From positions 1 through 64,000 of the forward strand of contig CAMYNW010000012.1 in NCBI GenBank assembly GCA_947259885.1: a DNA stretch of 64,000 bases, written 5' to 3'. Position numbers and translations under genes: made by a program. Source of the DNA: an uncultured Gammaproteobacteria bacterium. GTDB taxonomy: Bacteria > Pseudomonadota > Gammaproteobacteria > Arenicellales > Poriferihabitantaceae. Position 1 is the first letter of the stretch; every line of letters starts with the position of its first letter. The notes beneath the pieces were generated by a model. The model was not told the origin of the DNA. It saw nothing but the letters and a program-made list of their open reading frames with translations, and ran no database searches. This document shows positions 8,678-16,847 of the stretch, piece by piece.

Positions 8678-10003
8678 ATGCAAAGTTATGCCGAACGTGC
8701 CGGGGAGTTTGCTCGTTCGCTGAACACGTCACCAGCTCGCCTTTCAAAATCCACCTCAAATCTATTCCGCAATCGACCCAAGATCCGTCACGGACTCGAT
8801 GCTAACAGCCTGACCCATGTACTCGAAGTAAACACCGACCATGCGTGGGTCGATGTCGAAGCGATGACGCCGTATGATGAACTGGTAAAAGCCTGCTGTA
8901 ATTACAGGGTAATGCCTTGTGTAGTCCCCCAACTGAAGTCAATCACCATTGGTGGAGCAGTATCTGGAATCGGTATCGAGTCATCAAGCTTTCGTTATGG
9001 GTTGGTGCATGAAACCATGCTCGAGCTGGATATAGCGTTACCAAATGGCGACCTAGTGACCTGCACACCTGACAACGAGCATGCCGATTTATTCTTTGGC
9101 TTTCCTAACAGTTATGGGACTCTGGGATACGCAACAAGGGTGCGCGCTCGCACTATTCCGACTCAGCCCTTCGTCGCCTTGCAACATGAGCGATTTGACA
9201 GCATTGAAGCTTTCCTGACTGCGTTGTCAGGTTCTCTTCAGAGTGATGCTGATTTTGTGGATGGCGTGGCATTCGGAGAATATAAATTTGTTTTGACAAC
9301 GGCACGCTTTTCAGCCAGCGCCAATAGTGTGAGTGACTATACCAATCACGACATCTACTATCGTTCACTTTTAGAGAAGGAAAACGACTACCTCACTATA
9401 AGTAACTACATTTGGCGATGGGACACCGATTGGTTCTGGTGCTCGAAGAATATAGGCGCACAGAATCCATTGATTCGTCGCCTGCTGGGAAAAACCCGGC
9501 TCAATTCGCGTTTTTACACACGCGTGATGCGATGGAACAATCAGAGGGAAGTTCTGCAAAAACTTGAGAGACTGTTTGGATTTCAACGCGAACCCATCAT
9601 TCAAGACGTTGATATTCCGATTAAAAATGCAGAAGAATTTTTAAGTTTCTTCCAGAGAGAAATCGGCATTACACCGGTATGGATGTGTCCTGTCACACCG
9701 CATCACGAATTAGGGCAGCAATTTCCCTTGTTTCAAATGGAATCCGACACGACCTACGTTAACTTTGGATTCTGGGATGTGCTGCGATTTAGAGACAGAT
9801 ATCCGGCAGGCCATTTCAACCGAAGAATCGAGACAATGGTCGATTCTCTTGGAGGGTTAAAATCTCTTTATTCGACGTCATACTATCCTGAGCAGGAGTT
9901 CTGGAAGATATACGGAGGTGACTACTATCGAACTCTAAAGTCCAAGTATGACCCGCAAGGAAGACTACCCAACCTGTATGAGAAATGCGTCCAAGCAACT
10001 TGA
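8678..10003 (+). CDS. FAD-binding oxidoreductase, likely reductase of a 10-methylene fatty acyl intermediate
   Basis: The product (441 residues from ATG 8678) has an N-terminal FAD_binding_4 (PCMH-type) domain: a VDVEAMTPYDELV segment, SITIGGAVSGIGIESSSFRYG, and GTLGYATRVRA. The C-terminal half resembles DWARF1/24-dehydrocholesterol-reductase-like proteins. In the BfaA/TmsA pairing this enzyme reduces the methylene-branched acyl chain made by the neighbouring methyltransferase. A TTG start at 8645 would overlap the methyltransferase by 23 bases; I prefer ATG 8678 because GGGAGGA (8658-8664) lies about 13 bases upstream. Either way the two are translationally linked. The role is inferred from the pairing. 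Confidence 0.82.
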   Translation: MQSYAERAGEFARSLNTSPARLSKSTSNLFRNRPKIRHGLDANSLTHVLEVNTDHAWVDVEAMTPYDELVKACCNYRVMPCVVPQLKSITIGGAVSGIGIESSSFRYGLVHETMLELDIALPNGDLVTCTPDNEHADLFFGFPNSYGTLGYATRVRARTIPTQPFVALQHERFDSIEAFLTALSGSLQSDADFVDGVAFGEYKFVLTTARFSASANSVSDYTNHDIYYRSLLEKENDYLTISNYIWRWDTDWFWCSKNIGAQNPLIRRLLGKTRLNSRFYTRVMRWNNQREVLQKLERLFGFQREPIIQDVDIPIKNAEEFLSFFQREIGITPVWMCPVTPHHELGQQFPLFQMESDTTYVNFGFWDVLRFRDRYPAGHFNRRIETMVDSLGGLKSLYSTSYYPEQEFWKIYGGDYYRTLKSKYDPQGRLPNLYEKCVQAT

Positions 10004-10157
10004 GGTTGAAGCTCCATTTTACTCTTCCGTAGAAATACCACTGCGACAAATTTCGCATGGCGCCATTAAGTAACGAATCGGCTAACGGACAAAGCTTTTA
10101 AAATCCCCCGGGTTGAATTACAGTCGGTTCGGATTTTTTCTTCTCCAAATTTGACCT

Positions 10158-11075
10158 ATGGCGAGTGCCCCCCTGCCTAAAGTTAATCCATCGAACATCT
10201 CATATGTGACCGGGGTCATTCTGGTATTGCTGGCTGGCGTCTTCTGGTCGACCATGGGCTTAGGAATTCGAAGCATAGAAATCGCCAATATCTGGCAGAT
10301 TTTATTTTATCGTTCTTGCGCGCTTGCTACATTCTTATTTGTTTTGATCTGTTTTCGATCTGGTTTCAAGCCAATCAAGACGATTCAACAGTCAGGTATC
10401 GCGGGGGTTGTTGGGGGTATGGGGCTGGTTATGGCTTTTGCCGGCGGCATCTATGCGATCATAAACACAACGGTGGCAAATGCCATGTTTTTATTTGCCT
10501 CTGCACCGTTCTTTGCTGCAGCTCTGGGCTTGGTTATCCTCGGAGAGTCAGTACGCAAAGCCACGTGGATTTCAATGATATTTGCGATCGCTGGTATTGC
10601 TTTGATGGTGGTTCAAGGTGTTTCAGCAGGACAACTGCAAGGAAATTTGGCGGCGTTAGTATCATCCCTGGGATTTGCGGTTTTTACAATAGCATTACGC
10701 TGGAAGAAACTGGAAAACATGTTACCCGCAGTGCTTCTCGCTGGCGTTTTCTCAATTGTCGTATCCGCTGGCGTCTGCTCTGTGCAAGACTACGGTCTTA
10801 TGGTACCAGTGCGTGATGTGTTAATCGCCCTGTCCATGGGTGTATTCCAGGTAGGCCTGGGACTTGCGATCTATACCATTGGTTCAAGGGTGGTCCCCGC
10901 TGCCGAACTCGCTTTGTTGTCTATGACAGAAGTTCTGTTGGGGCCTTTCTGGGTCTGGATTTTCCTTGGAGAAACCGTGAGCGTTTATACTCTGGCAGGA
11001 GGCACCATCTTATTAATAGCAATTGCCGGAAACGCCCTCAGCGGATTACGTCGAAAGCCGTTACCCGTAATTTAG
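10158..11075 (+). CDS. EamA (DMT superfamily) transporter
   Basis: This 305-residue membrane protein has ten predicted helices in two EamA repeats, including YAIINTTVANAMFLFASAP and a C-terminal ELALLSMTEVLLGPFWVWIFLGE (in two parts) typical of the family. It follows the lipid-modification pair by about 150 bases and converges on the GMC dehydrogenase gene. Between them (11112-11156), GGATTTTT and AAAAATCC could pair as a weak bidirectional terminator. Substrate is unknown. Confidence 0.8.
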   Translation: MASAPLPKVNPSNISYVTGVILVLLAGVFWSTMGLGIRSIEIANIWQILFYRSCALATFLFVLICFRSGFKPIKTIQQSGIAGVVGGMGLVMAFAGGIYAIINTTVANAMFLFASAPFFAAALGLVILGESVRKATWISMIFAIAGIALMVVQGVSAGQLQGNLAALVSSLGFAVFTIALRWKKLENMLPAVLLAGVFSIVVSAGVCSVQDYGLMVPVRDVLIALSMGVFQVGLGLAIYTIGSRVVPAAELALLSMTEVLLGPFWVWIFLGETVSVYTLAGGTILLIAIAGNALSGLRRKPLPVI

Positions 11076-11179
11076 CAATCGCTAAGCAGAACAGTGACCC
11101 GGATTTTTGTTGGCGGCGGCAATAATAGTTGCTCACACCAACTTCCGTAAAAATCCTGTTTAAATATTCTGTTTATATA

Positions 11180-12826
11180 TTACCGACGCTGGTTGAAAGA
11201 AAACTGGGCTTTAAAAGGGGGTAACGCTTCGCGACCGAGAATTTGATCACAGACTTTCAAAGCCATCATCTGGGTCGGTGCATTCAGATTGCCACTGATG
11301 ATATCCGGCATTACGGAGGCGTCCACTACCCGTAAACCCTCCAAACCATGGACGCGCATTTCCTCGTCCACCACTGCCATCTCATCGACACCCATGCGGC
11401 AGCTGCAACTCGGATGATAGTCCGTGATGGTGGTCGCCCGGATAAATCTCTCGATATCCAAATCTGATACTACGGCCGGTCCAGGATCAAGTTCTTTTCC
11501 TCGTAATTCATCAAACGCAGGCTGAGATACCAGTTCGCGAATACGCTTGACCGACTGCACCATCTCATCGAGATCGAAAGGATCGGACAGATAGTTGAAT
11601 ATTGCCGCCGGCCGATGTTCCGGATCTGCCGACAGCAATCGAATTTCTCCACGGCTTCTCGGCCGCAACTGATCAAGTTGGGTCGTAAATGCCTGAAAAA
11701 GTTTCATCTTAGTACCGGAGTATTCGGTATGTATTGGTGCAAAATGATATTGAAGATTGGGGTACTCGACTTCTTTGTATCCACGTATATGACCGCCAGC
11801 CTCCCAGATATTCGACGCAACAAATCCTTTTCGGGTCAGCAACCACTGGCACCCCATGAGGAGTTTTTTCAATGGTTTACTGGCATTATGGAATGTGATC
11901 GGTTTCCTGGATTGGTATATTACGGATATAGAAAGATGATCCTGCAAATTCTGCCCCACCCCAGGAAGGTGATGAACCGGGCTAATTCCAAATTCCCGGA
12001 TGTGTTCCGAAGGCCCAATGCCGGAGAGCATGAGAAGTTGCGGGGATTTAATCGCACCGGCTGATACAATCACCTCACGGGAAGCATGAGAAGTAAAAGT
12101 TTTTCCCTTATGCCTGAATTCAACTCCAGTTGCACGGCCATTTAGTATCACTATCCGTGTCGCAAAAGCCCGGGTCAGTAAGGTCAAATTAGAACGCGAC
12201 AGCGATGGTCTCAAGTGCGCGACCGCCGCGCTGGATCGGCGCCCGTGTTTGGTTGTGCTATCCAGTCTCGCCACCCCCTCTGGTTTATACCCGTTGGGAT
12301 CGTCCGTGACACCCTGCCCAGATTGCTTCCCCGCTTCGATAAATGCATCGAACAACGGATTGTCCAATTTTCCCCGGGTGACGCCCAGACGACCACCGGC
12401 ACCTCGCCAGTCACTAGCTCCACGGTCTGACGATTCACACTTCTTGAAGTAGGGCAGGCATTGGTCATAAGTCCATTTAGGCAACGAATGTTTACTGGCC
12501 CAATAGTCATAGTCCTGTGGGTGGCCGCGCATGTAGACCATAGAGTTGATCGATGACGATCCGCCAAGCACCTTGCCTCTAGGCAAGGTGATATTCCTGC
12601 TGTCGAGCTGTTGTTCAGCCTCGCTGTCGTAATTCCAGTTTATCTTTGGATCTTTATGTACGCTATAGACTCCAGCCGGCATGTGGATCAAGAGATTCCA
12701 ATCCATGGGACCGGCTTCCAGGATCAATACTTTGTTACGCGGGTCTTGACTAAGTTCATTTGCCAGTACGCAGCCCGCGGATCCGGCGCCGAGAATGATG
12801 TAATCGAATTCCTGATGGTTCTTCAT
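11180..12826 (-). CDS. GMC-family FAD alcohol dehydrogenase (choline dehydrogenase-like)
   Basis: The product (548 residues from ATG 12826) carries the GMC FAD motif FDYIILGAGSAGCVLANEL near its start, the PRGKVLGGSSSIN signature, and a C-terminal active-site region with DYHPSCSCRMG and GNLNAPTQM. GMC enzymes oxidise primary alcohols such as choline, isethionate or polyethylene-glycol-type alcohols to aldehydes. A TTG start at 12865 has GGAG nearby and would add 13 residues; I prefer ATG 12826 because the FAD motif follows at the usual distance. It diverges from the GntR gene and shares its operator region, so it is probably under that regulator. An aldehyde dehydrogenase lies in the divergent cluster. 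Substrate unknown. Confidence 0.85.
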   Translation of the reverse strand: MKNHQEFDYIILGAGSAGCVLANELSQDPRNKVLILEAGPMDWNLLIHMPAGVYSVHKDPKINWNYDSEAEQQLDSRNITLPRGKVLGGSSSINSMVYMRGHPQDYDYWASKHSLPKWTYDQCLPYFKKCESSDRGASDWRGAGGRLGVTRGKLDNPLFDAFIEAGKQSGQGVTDDPNGYKPEGVARLDSTTKHGRRSSAAVAHLRPSLSRSNLTLLTRAFATRIVILNGRATGVEFRHKGKTFTSHASREVIVSAGAIKSPQLLMLSGIGPSEHIREFGISPVHHLPGVGQNLQDHLSISVIYQSRKPITFHNASKPLKKLLMGCQWLLTRKGFVASNIWEAGGHIRGYKEVEYPNLQYHFAPIHTEYSGTKMKLFQAFTTQLDQLRPRSRGEIRLLSADPEHRPAAIFNYLSDPFDLDEMVQSVKRIRELVSQPAFDELRGKELDPGPAVVSDLDIERFIRATTITDYHPSCSCRMGVDEMAVVDEEMRVHGLEGLRVVDASVMPDIISGNLNAPTQMMALKVCDQILGREALPPFKAQFSFNQRR

Positions 12827-12976
12827 AATTGTGTGCAGTTTGATCTGCTTATAACTCGAATTCAAACTCGAATAACTCCGGAGTAGATTTTCTGTATTTT
12901 TTGGGGTCTATAGATGGCTGAAGGTTAAAACAATTAGATCGTCAACAAATATGATTAGAGCGTACTCGCCACATTT

Positions 12977-13071
12977 TTGTCATACAATAATTTCAATGAA
13001 ATAGACATTACATTATAGTTTTGCGCAAATTCTAGTCAGGATCGCAAATAATTGGAGTTTTTTGTATACAA
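12977..13071. promoter_or_regulatory. Candidate GntR (FCD-type) operators in the divergent intergenic region
   Basis: TTGTATACAA (13062-13071) is a perfect palindrome matching the GT(n)AC operator form of FadR/FCD-type GntR regulators. A related imperfect copy, TTGTCATACAA, lies at 12977-12987. Both are in the region between the GMC dehydrogenase (minus) and the gntR-like gene (plus), which begins 48 bases after the perfect copy. Autoregulation and joint control of both transcripts are inferred. Confidence 0.55.
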
Positions 13072-13118
13072 TTTTTTATATTGTTTCCATGCGCTTTCAG
13101 CATTGAATATTGAGTATT

Positions 13119-13850
13119 ATGACAGTCACTCGTGAGCCTGTTGTCGCAATCAAGTCAGAGATCGATCGTCAGGACACAACCAGACGAGCGAAAGCGCAAG
13201 ACCTGATACGCAGTGCGATTCTAAATGGATATTTTTCGACCGGTCAGAAGCTGGTGGAACGTGAGCTGTGCAAACTGACCGGCGCTAGCCGTTCAATACT
13301 GCGCGAAGCCCTGGTAAAACTGGAGGCCAGTGGTCTGATCGAACGTCAGTCCTATCGTGGATATCGCGTCGCGACATTAAACGTGCAGAAGGTATGCGAA
13401 ATATTTGAACTGAGAGCCGCCTTGGAAACCTTGGCAGCCGAGCTCTTCACAGAGCGCGCAAGTCCCGAAGAAACTGCAGCTTTAAACCAAGCGTACTCAA
13501 ATCTGGAGCAATGCATCACCGCTTTCGACCTCAATCGCACACGCGCTGCCAAGCAGCAGTATTATGATGTTTTGTTCAGCGGTTGTCGCAATGTGGAAAT
13601 TCGACGCGCTCTAGAAAATATTATCGACCGTATTTATTACCTCAGGAGCAGATTGATGCAAGACCCCAACCGCCGCATGGCGTCGCTTGAGGAAATGCGT
13701 AGACTGACAGAGGCACTGATCAAGCGAGATCGTGTGGCCGCACGCGCAGCCAGCATCGCCCATCTTGAAGCTGCACGTGGTGCAGTGCTGTTACGCATGG
13801 CCCAGGATGAAGTCGACTCTAAGGCCAAAACAACTTCCACCGCAATATGA
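13119..13850 (+). CDS. GntR-family transcriptional regulator, FadR/FCD subfamily
   Basis: The 243-residue product (from ATG 13119; an in-frame TTG lies at 13110) has a winged helix-turn-helix (about residues 20-90, with the KLTGASRSILREALVKLEASGLIE segment) and a C-terminal all-helical FCD ligand domain. FCD regulators sense small carboxylates or acyl compounds and usually repress the adjacent catabolic genes. Its stop overlaps the start of the next gene (ATGA at 13847-13850), so it is translated with the cluster it probably controls. Confidence 0.88.
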   Translation: MTVTREPVVAIKSEIDRQDTTRRAKAQDLIRSAILNGYFSTGQKLVERELCKLTGASRSILREALVKLEASGLIERQSYRGYRVATLNVQKVCEIFELRAALETLAAELFTERASPEETAALNQAYSNLEQCITAFDLNRTRAAKQQYYDVLFSGCRNVEIRRALENIIDRIYYLRSRLMQDPNRRMASLEEMRRLTEALIKRDRVAARAASIAHLEAARGAVLLRMAQDEVDSKAKTTSTAI

Positions 13851-14653
13851 CAAATAACGAACAAGTTAGATTTTCCGACAACGGAACCGCCTATTACTTG
13901 AGCGGGTCCGAAGAAGCATCTGTGGTTGTCCTGATTCACGGCCTGGGGCTTAATAGACACACATGGCAATGGCACCAACCTGAATTGTCTCTCCATCATC
14001 GCGTGTTGAATTACGATTTGTATGGACATGGCGACAGTGCACCTCCACCCGCGCTACCCAAACTTACCCTGTTTTCTAAACAGTTGGTCGAACTGCTGGA
14101 TTTCCTGGATATAAAGTCTTGTAGTATCGCGGGATTTTCTCTGGGCGGCATGATAAATCGCAGGTTCGCAATGGATCATCCCGAACGGGTTAAGGCTCTT
14201 GGAATCCTCAATTCCCCTCATGAACGCAGCCCAGAAGCGCAAAAGCTGGTCGAGGAGCGCGCAAGCTTAAGCGAAGCGGGAGGGCCCGCGGCTACTCTGG
14301 ACACGACAATTGAACGCTGGTTTACACCGGAATTCAGGTCAGCCCGAACCGATGTAATTTCCATGATACGAGACTGGGTAATAAAGAATGATCCAGTGAT
14401 CTATAGTCAATGCCGACAGGTGCTGGCCAACGGCGTTTTGGAACTGATCCGACCACAACCGCCGATCACTCACCCTGCCCTGGTGATGACCTCCGAAAAT
14501 GACAGTGGCAGTACGCCGGCAATGGCTCACGCTATTGCAAGCGAAATAGACGGTTCGAGAACGATCATTGTGCCGCATCTTCAACACATGGGGCTGGTGG
14601 AACAACCATCGTTATTCACCAGACCGCTGCTTGATTTTTTTGAACAAACTTAG
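13847..14653 (+). CDS. Alpha/beta-hydrolase, enol-lactonase/esterase-like
   Basis: The 268-residue product has HG (31-32) for the oxyanion region, the nucleophile elbow GFSLGGM (S98), an acid in TSENDSG and the catalytic His in HLQHMGLVEQP near residue 250. Layout and length fit 3-oxoadipate enol-lactonase-like hydrolases, a group that also includes esterases and C-C bond hydrolases. It is coupled to the GntR gene by a 4-base overlap. A carboxymuconolactone-decarboxylase-like gene follows two genes later, the usual partner in aromatic pathways, but no ring-cleavage genes are present, so an enol-lactone substrate is unproven. Confidence 0.82.
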   Translation: MTNNEQVRFSDNGTAYYLSGSEEASVVVLIHGLGLNRHTWQWHQPELSLHHRVLNYDLYGHGDSAPPPALPKLTLFSKQLVELLDFLDIKSCSIAGFSLGGMINRRFAMDHPERVKALGILNSPHERSPEAQKLVEERASLSEAGGPAATLDTTIERWFTPEFRSARTDVISMIRDWVIKNDPVIYSQCRQVLANGVLELIRPQPPITHPALVMTSENDSGSTPAMAHAIASEIDGSRTIIVPHLQHMGLVEQPSLFTRPLLDFFEQT

Positions 14654-14684
14654 AATTGATTGAAATTTAAATGCATTATTTCAG

Positions 14685-14696
14685 TTAGTTAACTAA
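14685..14696. promoter_or_regulatory. 12-base perfect palindrome upstream of the ThDP enzyme gene
   Basis: TTAGTTAACTAA lies 26 bases upstream of the TTG start at 14723, in the 69-base gap after the hydrolase gene. Position and symmetry suit a dimeric regulator. It differs from the TTGTATACAA site near gntR but keeps the central GT(n)AC element, so it could be a second site for the same regulator. Confidence 0.35.
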
Positions 14697-14722
14697 TACA
14701 CCTAAAAATTAGGATAATAGAA

Positions 14723-16414
14723 TTGAAGAAAAAATTATCGGGTGGACAGGCTGCCGTTGCATCCTTGGAAGTCGAAAAAGTCAAACACGTGTTTGGCCTG
14801 ATCGGCTCAGCTACCATGGAAATATTTGACGCACTGTACGACGCCAAAGATATTCAATTTGTTGGCGTGCATGATGAACGCACTGGCACCCATATGGCTG
14901 ACGGATACGCGCGTGCATCGGGTCGAGCAGGAGTCATTCTCGCCGGTCAGAACGGACCTGGGGCCACAAATCTGGTTACTGGTCTTGCCCAAGCCGCGGC
15001 CGCATTCTCTCCTGTGGTCTCTATCGCAGGATCCCTCTCCTCGGGACACGTCTACCGCGATGCATTTCAGGAAGTGGATCAGCAGGCATTGTTCAAACCC
15101 GTCACTAAGAAAACCTGGACCGTCACCCAGACCGAACGCATACCAGAAATGTTTCGCGATGCTTTTCGCACAGCGATGACACCTAGACGTGGGCCGGTAC
15201 AGCTCAATCTGCCCCGGGATATTCTGTCAAACACGGCAGATTTCGACGAATTTCAAGAACCATCTTGCTACCGGTCTCTGAGCACTCCTTCAGCATCGTC
15301 ACGCGAAATAAATGAAGCCGCTGACCTGCTCAGTAAAGCAGCCCATCCAGTCATCATTATTGGCGGTGGCATTAAGAACAGCGGCGGACACATTGAGGTT
15401 CTTGAGCTGGCCGAAGCAATGAATACGCCAGTCGTGACTGCGCCCGGACACGGCGATGCGATTCCATTCGGCCACCCTCTCAATGCAGGCCAGATGGGCC
15501 CGCGGGGTAATGCCGTCGCCTCAAGGTTGGCGAAGGAAGCAGACGTGATTCTAGCTCTGGGTACTCGGCTTGGATTCAATTCCACGTTCTATTCTTACGA
15601 TAATTTGAGCGAGAAGGCGGCGATTATTCAGGTTGAGCTGGAGCCTACAGCCATTGGTCGCTACTTCCCCGTAGAGATTGGAATCTGGGCTGACGCAAGA
15701 ACCGTCGCTACGCAACTCCGCAAACGATTGGCCGACATGGCAACACATGCTGAAGTCGAAGCGTGGACACGGAATTTTCAGAATGAGCGCCAGGCATTTC
15801 TGGAAAAACGAGATGCGGACGCCGTCATGGACGCTCACCCAATCCAACCCTCAGGTTTGTACAAATCATTGCGTGATGCTCTGCCTAAAAATGCCGCGAT
15901 CACCATGGATGCAGGAACGCTTTGCCTTCAAGCTACGGATGCACTCAACTACTGGGAGCCACCAAGCTTATTCACACCGCTGGATTTTGGCCTGGTCGGA
16001 TTCTCTTTTGCTTGCGGTCTAGGAGTCAAACTTGCAAAGCCAGAACGGCCTGTCGTTAGCTTGATGGGAGACGGTGGATTTGGCATGACTGTTTCTGAGC
16101 TCAGCACTGCTGTAGATAACAACATCCATACGGTAACGATTGTCATGAACAATCAGTGCTGGGGAGCTGAAAAAGCCTACCAAAGAGACTTCTTCGGCGA
16201 GCGTTACATTGGCGCAGATGTTAGCAGCCCGCCCTTCGATAAGCTTGCCGAGCTCTATGGCGCTGCGGGCTTTCGTGTCGACAGGGTGTCAGAAATCTCC
16301 GATGCGGTAAGCGCAGCACTCGCATGCAATAAACCAGCGGTGGTCGATGTTGCTGTGGACCCCACCGCGCTATACAGTTTTCGCCGCGATTCTTTTCAAC
16401 ACAGAACTAAGTAA
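14723..16414 (+). CDS. Thiamine-diphosphate-dependent enzyme of the acetolactate synthase / sulfoacetaldehyde acetyltransferase type
   Basis: This 563-residue protein has the three-domain ThDP fold. The N-terminal domain carries the activating glutamate E52 (HDERT..MADGYARA) and QNGPGATNLVTGLA. The central domain is near 190-330. The C-terminal ThDP/Mg site is GDGGFGM (449-455) followed by NNQCWG (about 477). The GLIGSATMEIFD and FQEVDQQALFK segments resemble sulfoacetaldehyde acetyltransferase (Xsc), but no phosphate acetyltransferase gene, the normal companion of Xsc, lies nearby. Other decarboxylases or carboligases of 2-oxo acids remain possible. It starts at TTG with AGGA upstream and heads the metabolic part of the cluster. 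Confidence 0.8.
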   Translation: MKKKLSGGQAAVASLEVEKVKHVFGLIGSATMEIFDALYDAKDIQFVGVHDERTGTHMADGYARASGRAGVILAGQNGPGATNLVTGLAQAAAAFSPVVSIAGSLSSGHVYRDAFQEVDQQALFKPVTKKTWTVTQTERIPEMFRDAFRTAMTPRRGPVQLNLPRDILSNTADFDEFQEPSCYRSLSTPSASSREINEAADLLSKAAHPVIIIGGGIKNSGGHIEVLELAEAMNTPVVTAPGHGDAIPFGHPLNAGQMGPRGNAVASRLAKEADVILALGTRLGFNSTFYSYDNLSEKAAIIQVELEPTAIGRYFPVEIGIWADARTVATQLRKRLADMATHAEVEAWTRNFQNERQAFLEKRDADAVMDAHPIQPSGLYKSLRDALPKNAAITMDAGTLCLQATDALNYWEPPSLFTPLDFGLVGFSFACGLGVKLAKPERPVVSLMGDGGFGMTVSELSTAVDNNIHTVTIVMNNQCWGAEKAYQRDFFGERYIGADVSSPPFDKLAELYGAAGFRVDRVSEISDAVSAALACNKPAVVDVAVDPTALYSFRRDSFQHRTK

Positions 16415-16421
16415 ATATCTT

Positions 16422-16793
16422 ATGGCAAATCAAGATCAGTCTTTCCCTCATACTGAGGATCACCAGGCCAAAGGCGACTGGAACCCGATCTGGGATCAGC
16501 TTAAAGAAATGGATCCTGATTTTCTTGAAGCGTACCTTGCTTTTCGAAGTATCCCGCACAGAGAGGGGCCTCTTCCGCAAAAATTTAAAGAACTCATTTT
16601 AGTTGCGATCAATGCAGCGACCACCCACCTCTATGGACCGGGCGTGCGGCGGCATATGCAAAACGCGATAAAGGCTGGTGCAACCAAGGAAGAAATACTG
16701 GAGACCATACAACTTACCACCGTGATGGGTATTCATTCCTGCAATTTGGCAATCCCAATATTATTGGAAGAGGTTTCCAAGATTGATTCATAA
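16422..16793 (+). CDS. Carboxymuconolactone decarboxylase-family protein
   Basis: The 123-residue product begins at ATG 16422, 7 bases after the ThDP enzyme. It has the CMD fold signature: LPQKFKELILVAINAAT, then HLYGPGVRRHMQNAIKAGATKEEILE. The CxxC pair of AhpD-type peroxidase members is absent, which points to the decarboxylase-like branch. The function in this cluster is unknown. A longer frame upstream (from 16347) is only the overlap with the ThDP gene. Confidence 0.82.
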   Translation: MANQDQSFPHTEDHQAKGDWNPIWDQLKEMDPDFLEAYLAFRSIPHREGPLPQKFKELILVAINAATTHLYGPGVRRHMQNAIKAGATKEEILETIQLTTVMGIHSCNLAIPILLEEVSKIDS

Positions 16794-16847
16794 TCTAGTA
16801 GTACACACGCAAAAGAAAATTTCAAATTTAACTAGTGAACGAATGTT

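Noticed and set aside
14723..16414. Firm naming of the ThDP enzyme as sulfoacetaldehyde acetyltransferase (xsc)
   Set aside because: Only partial motif resemblance and no phosphate acetyltransferase or sulfonate-specific gene adjacent.
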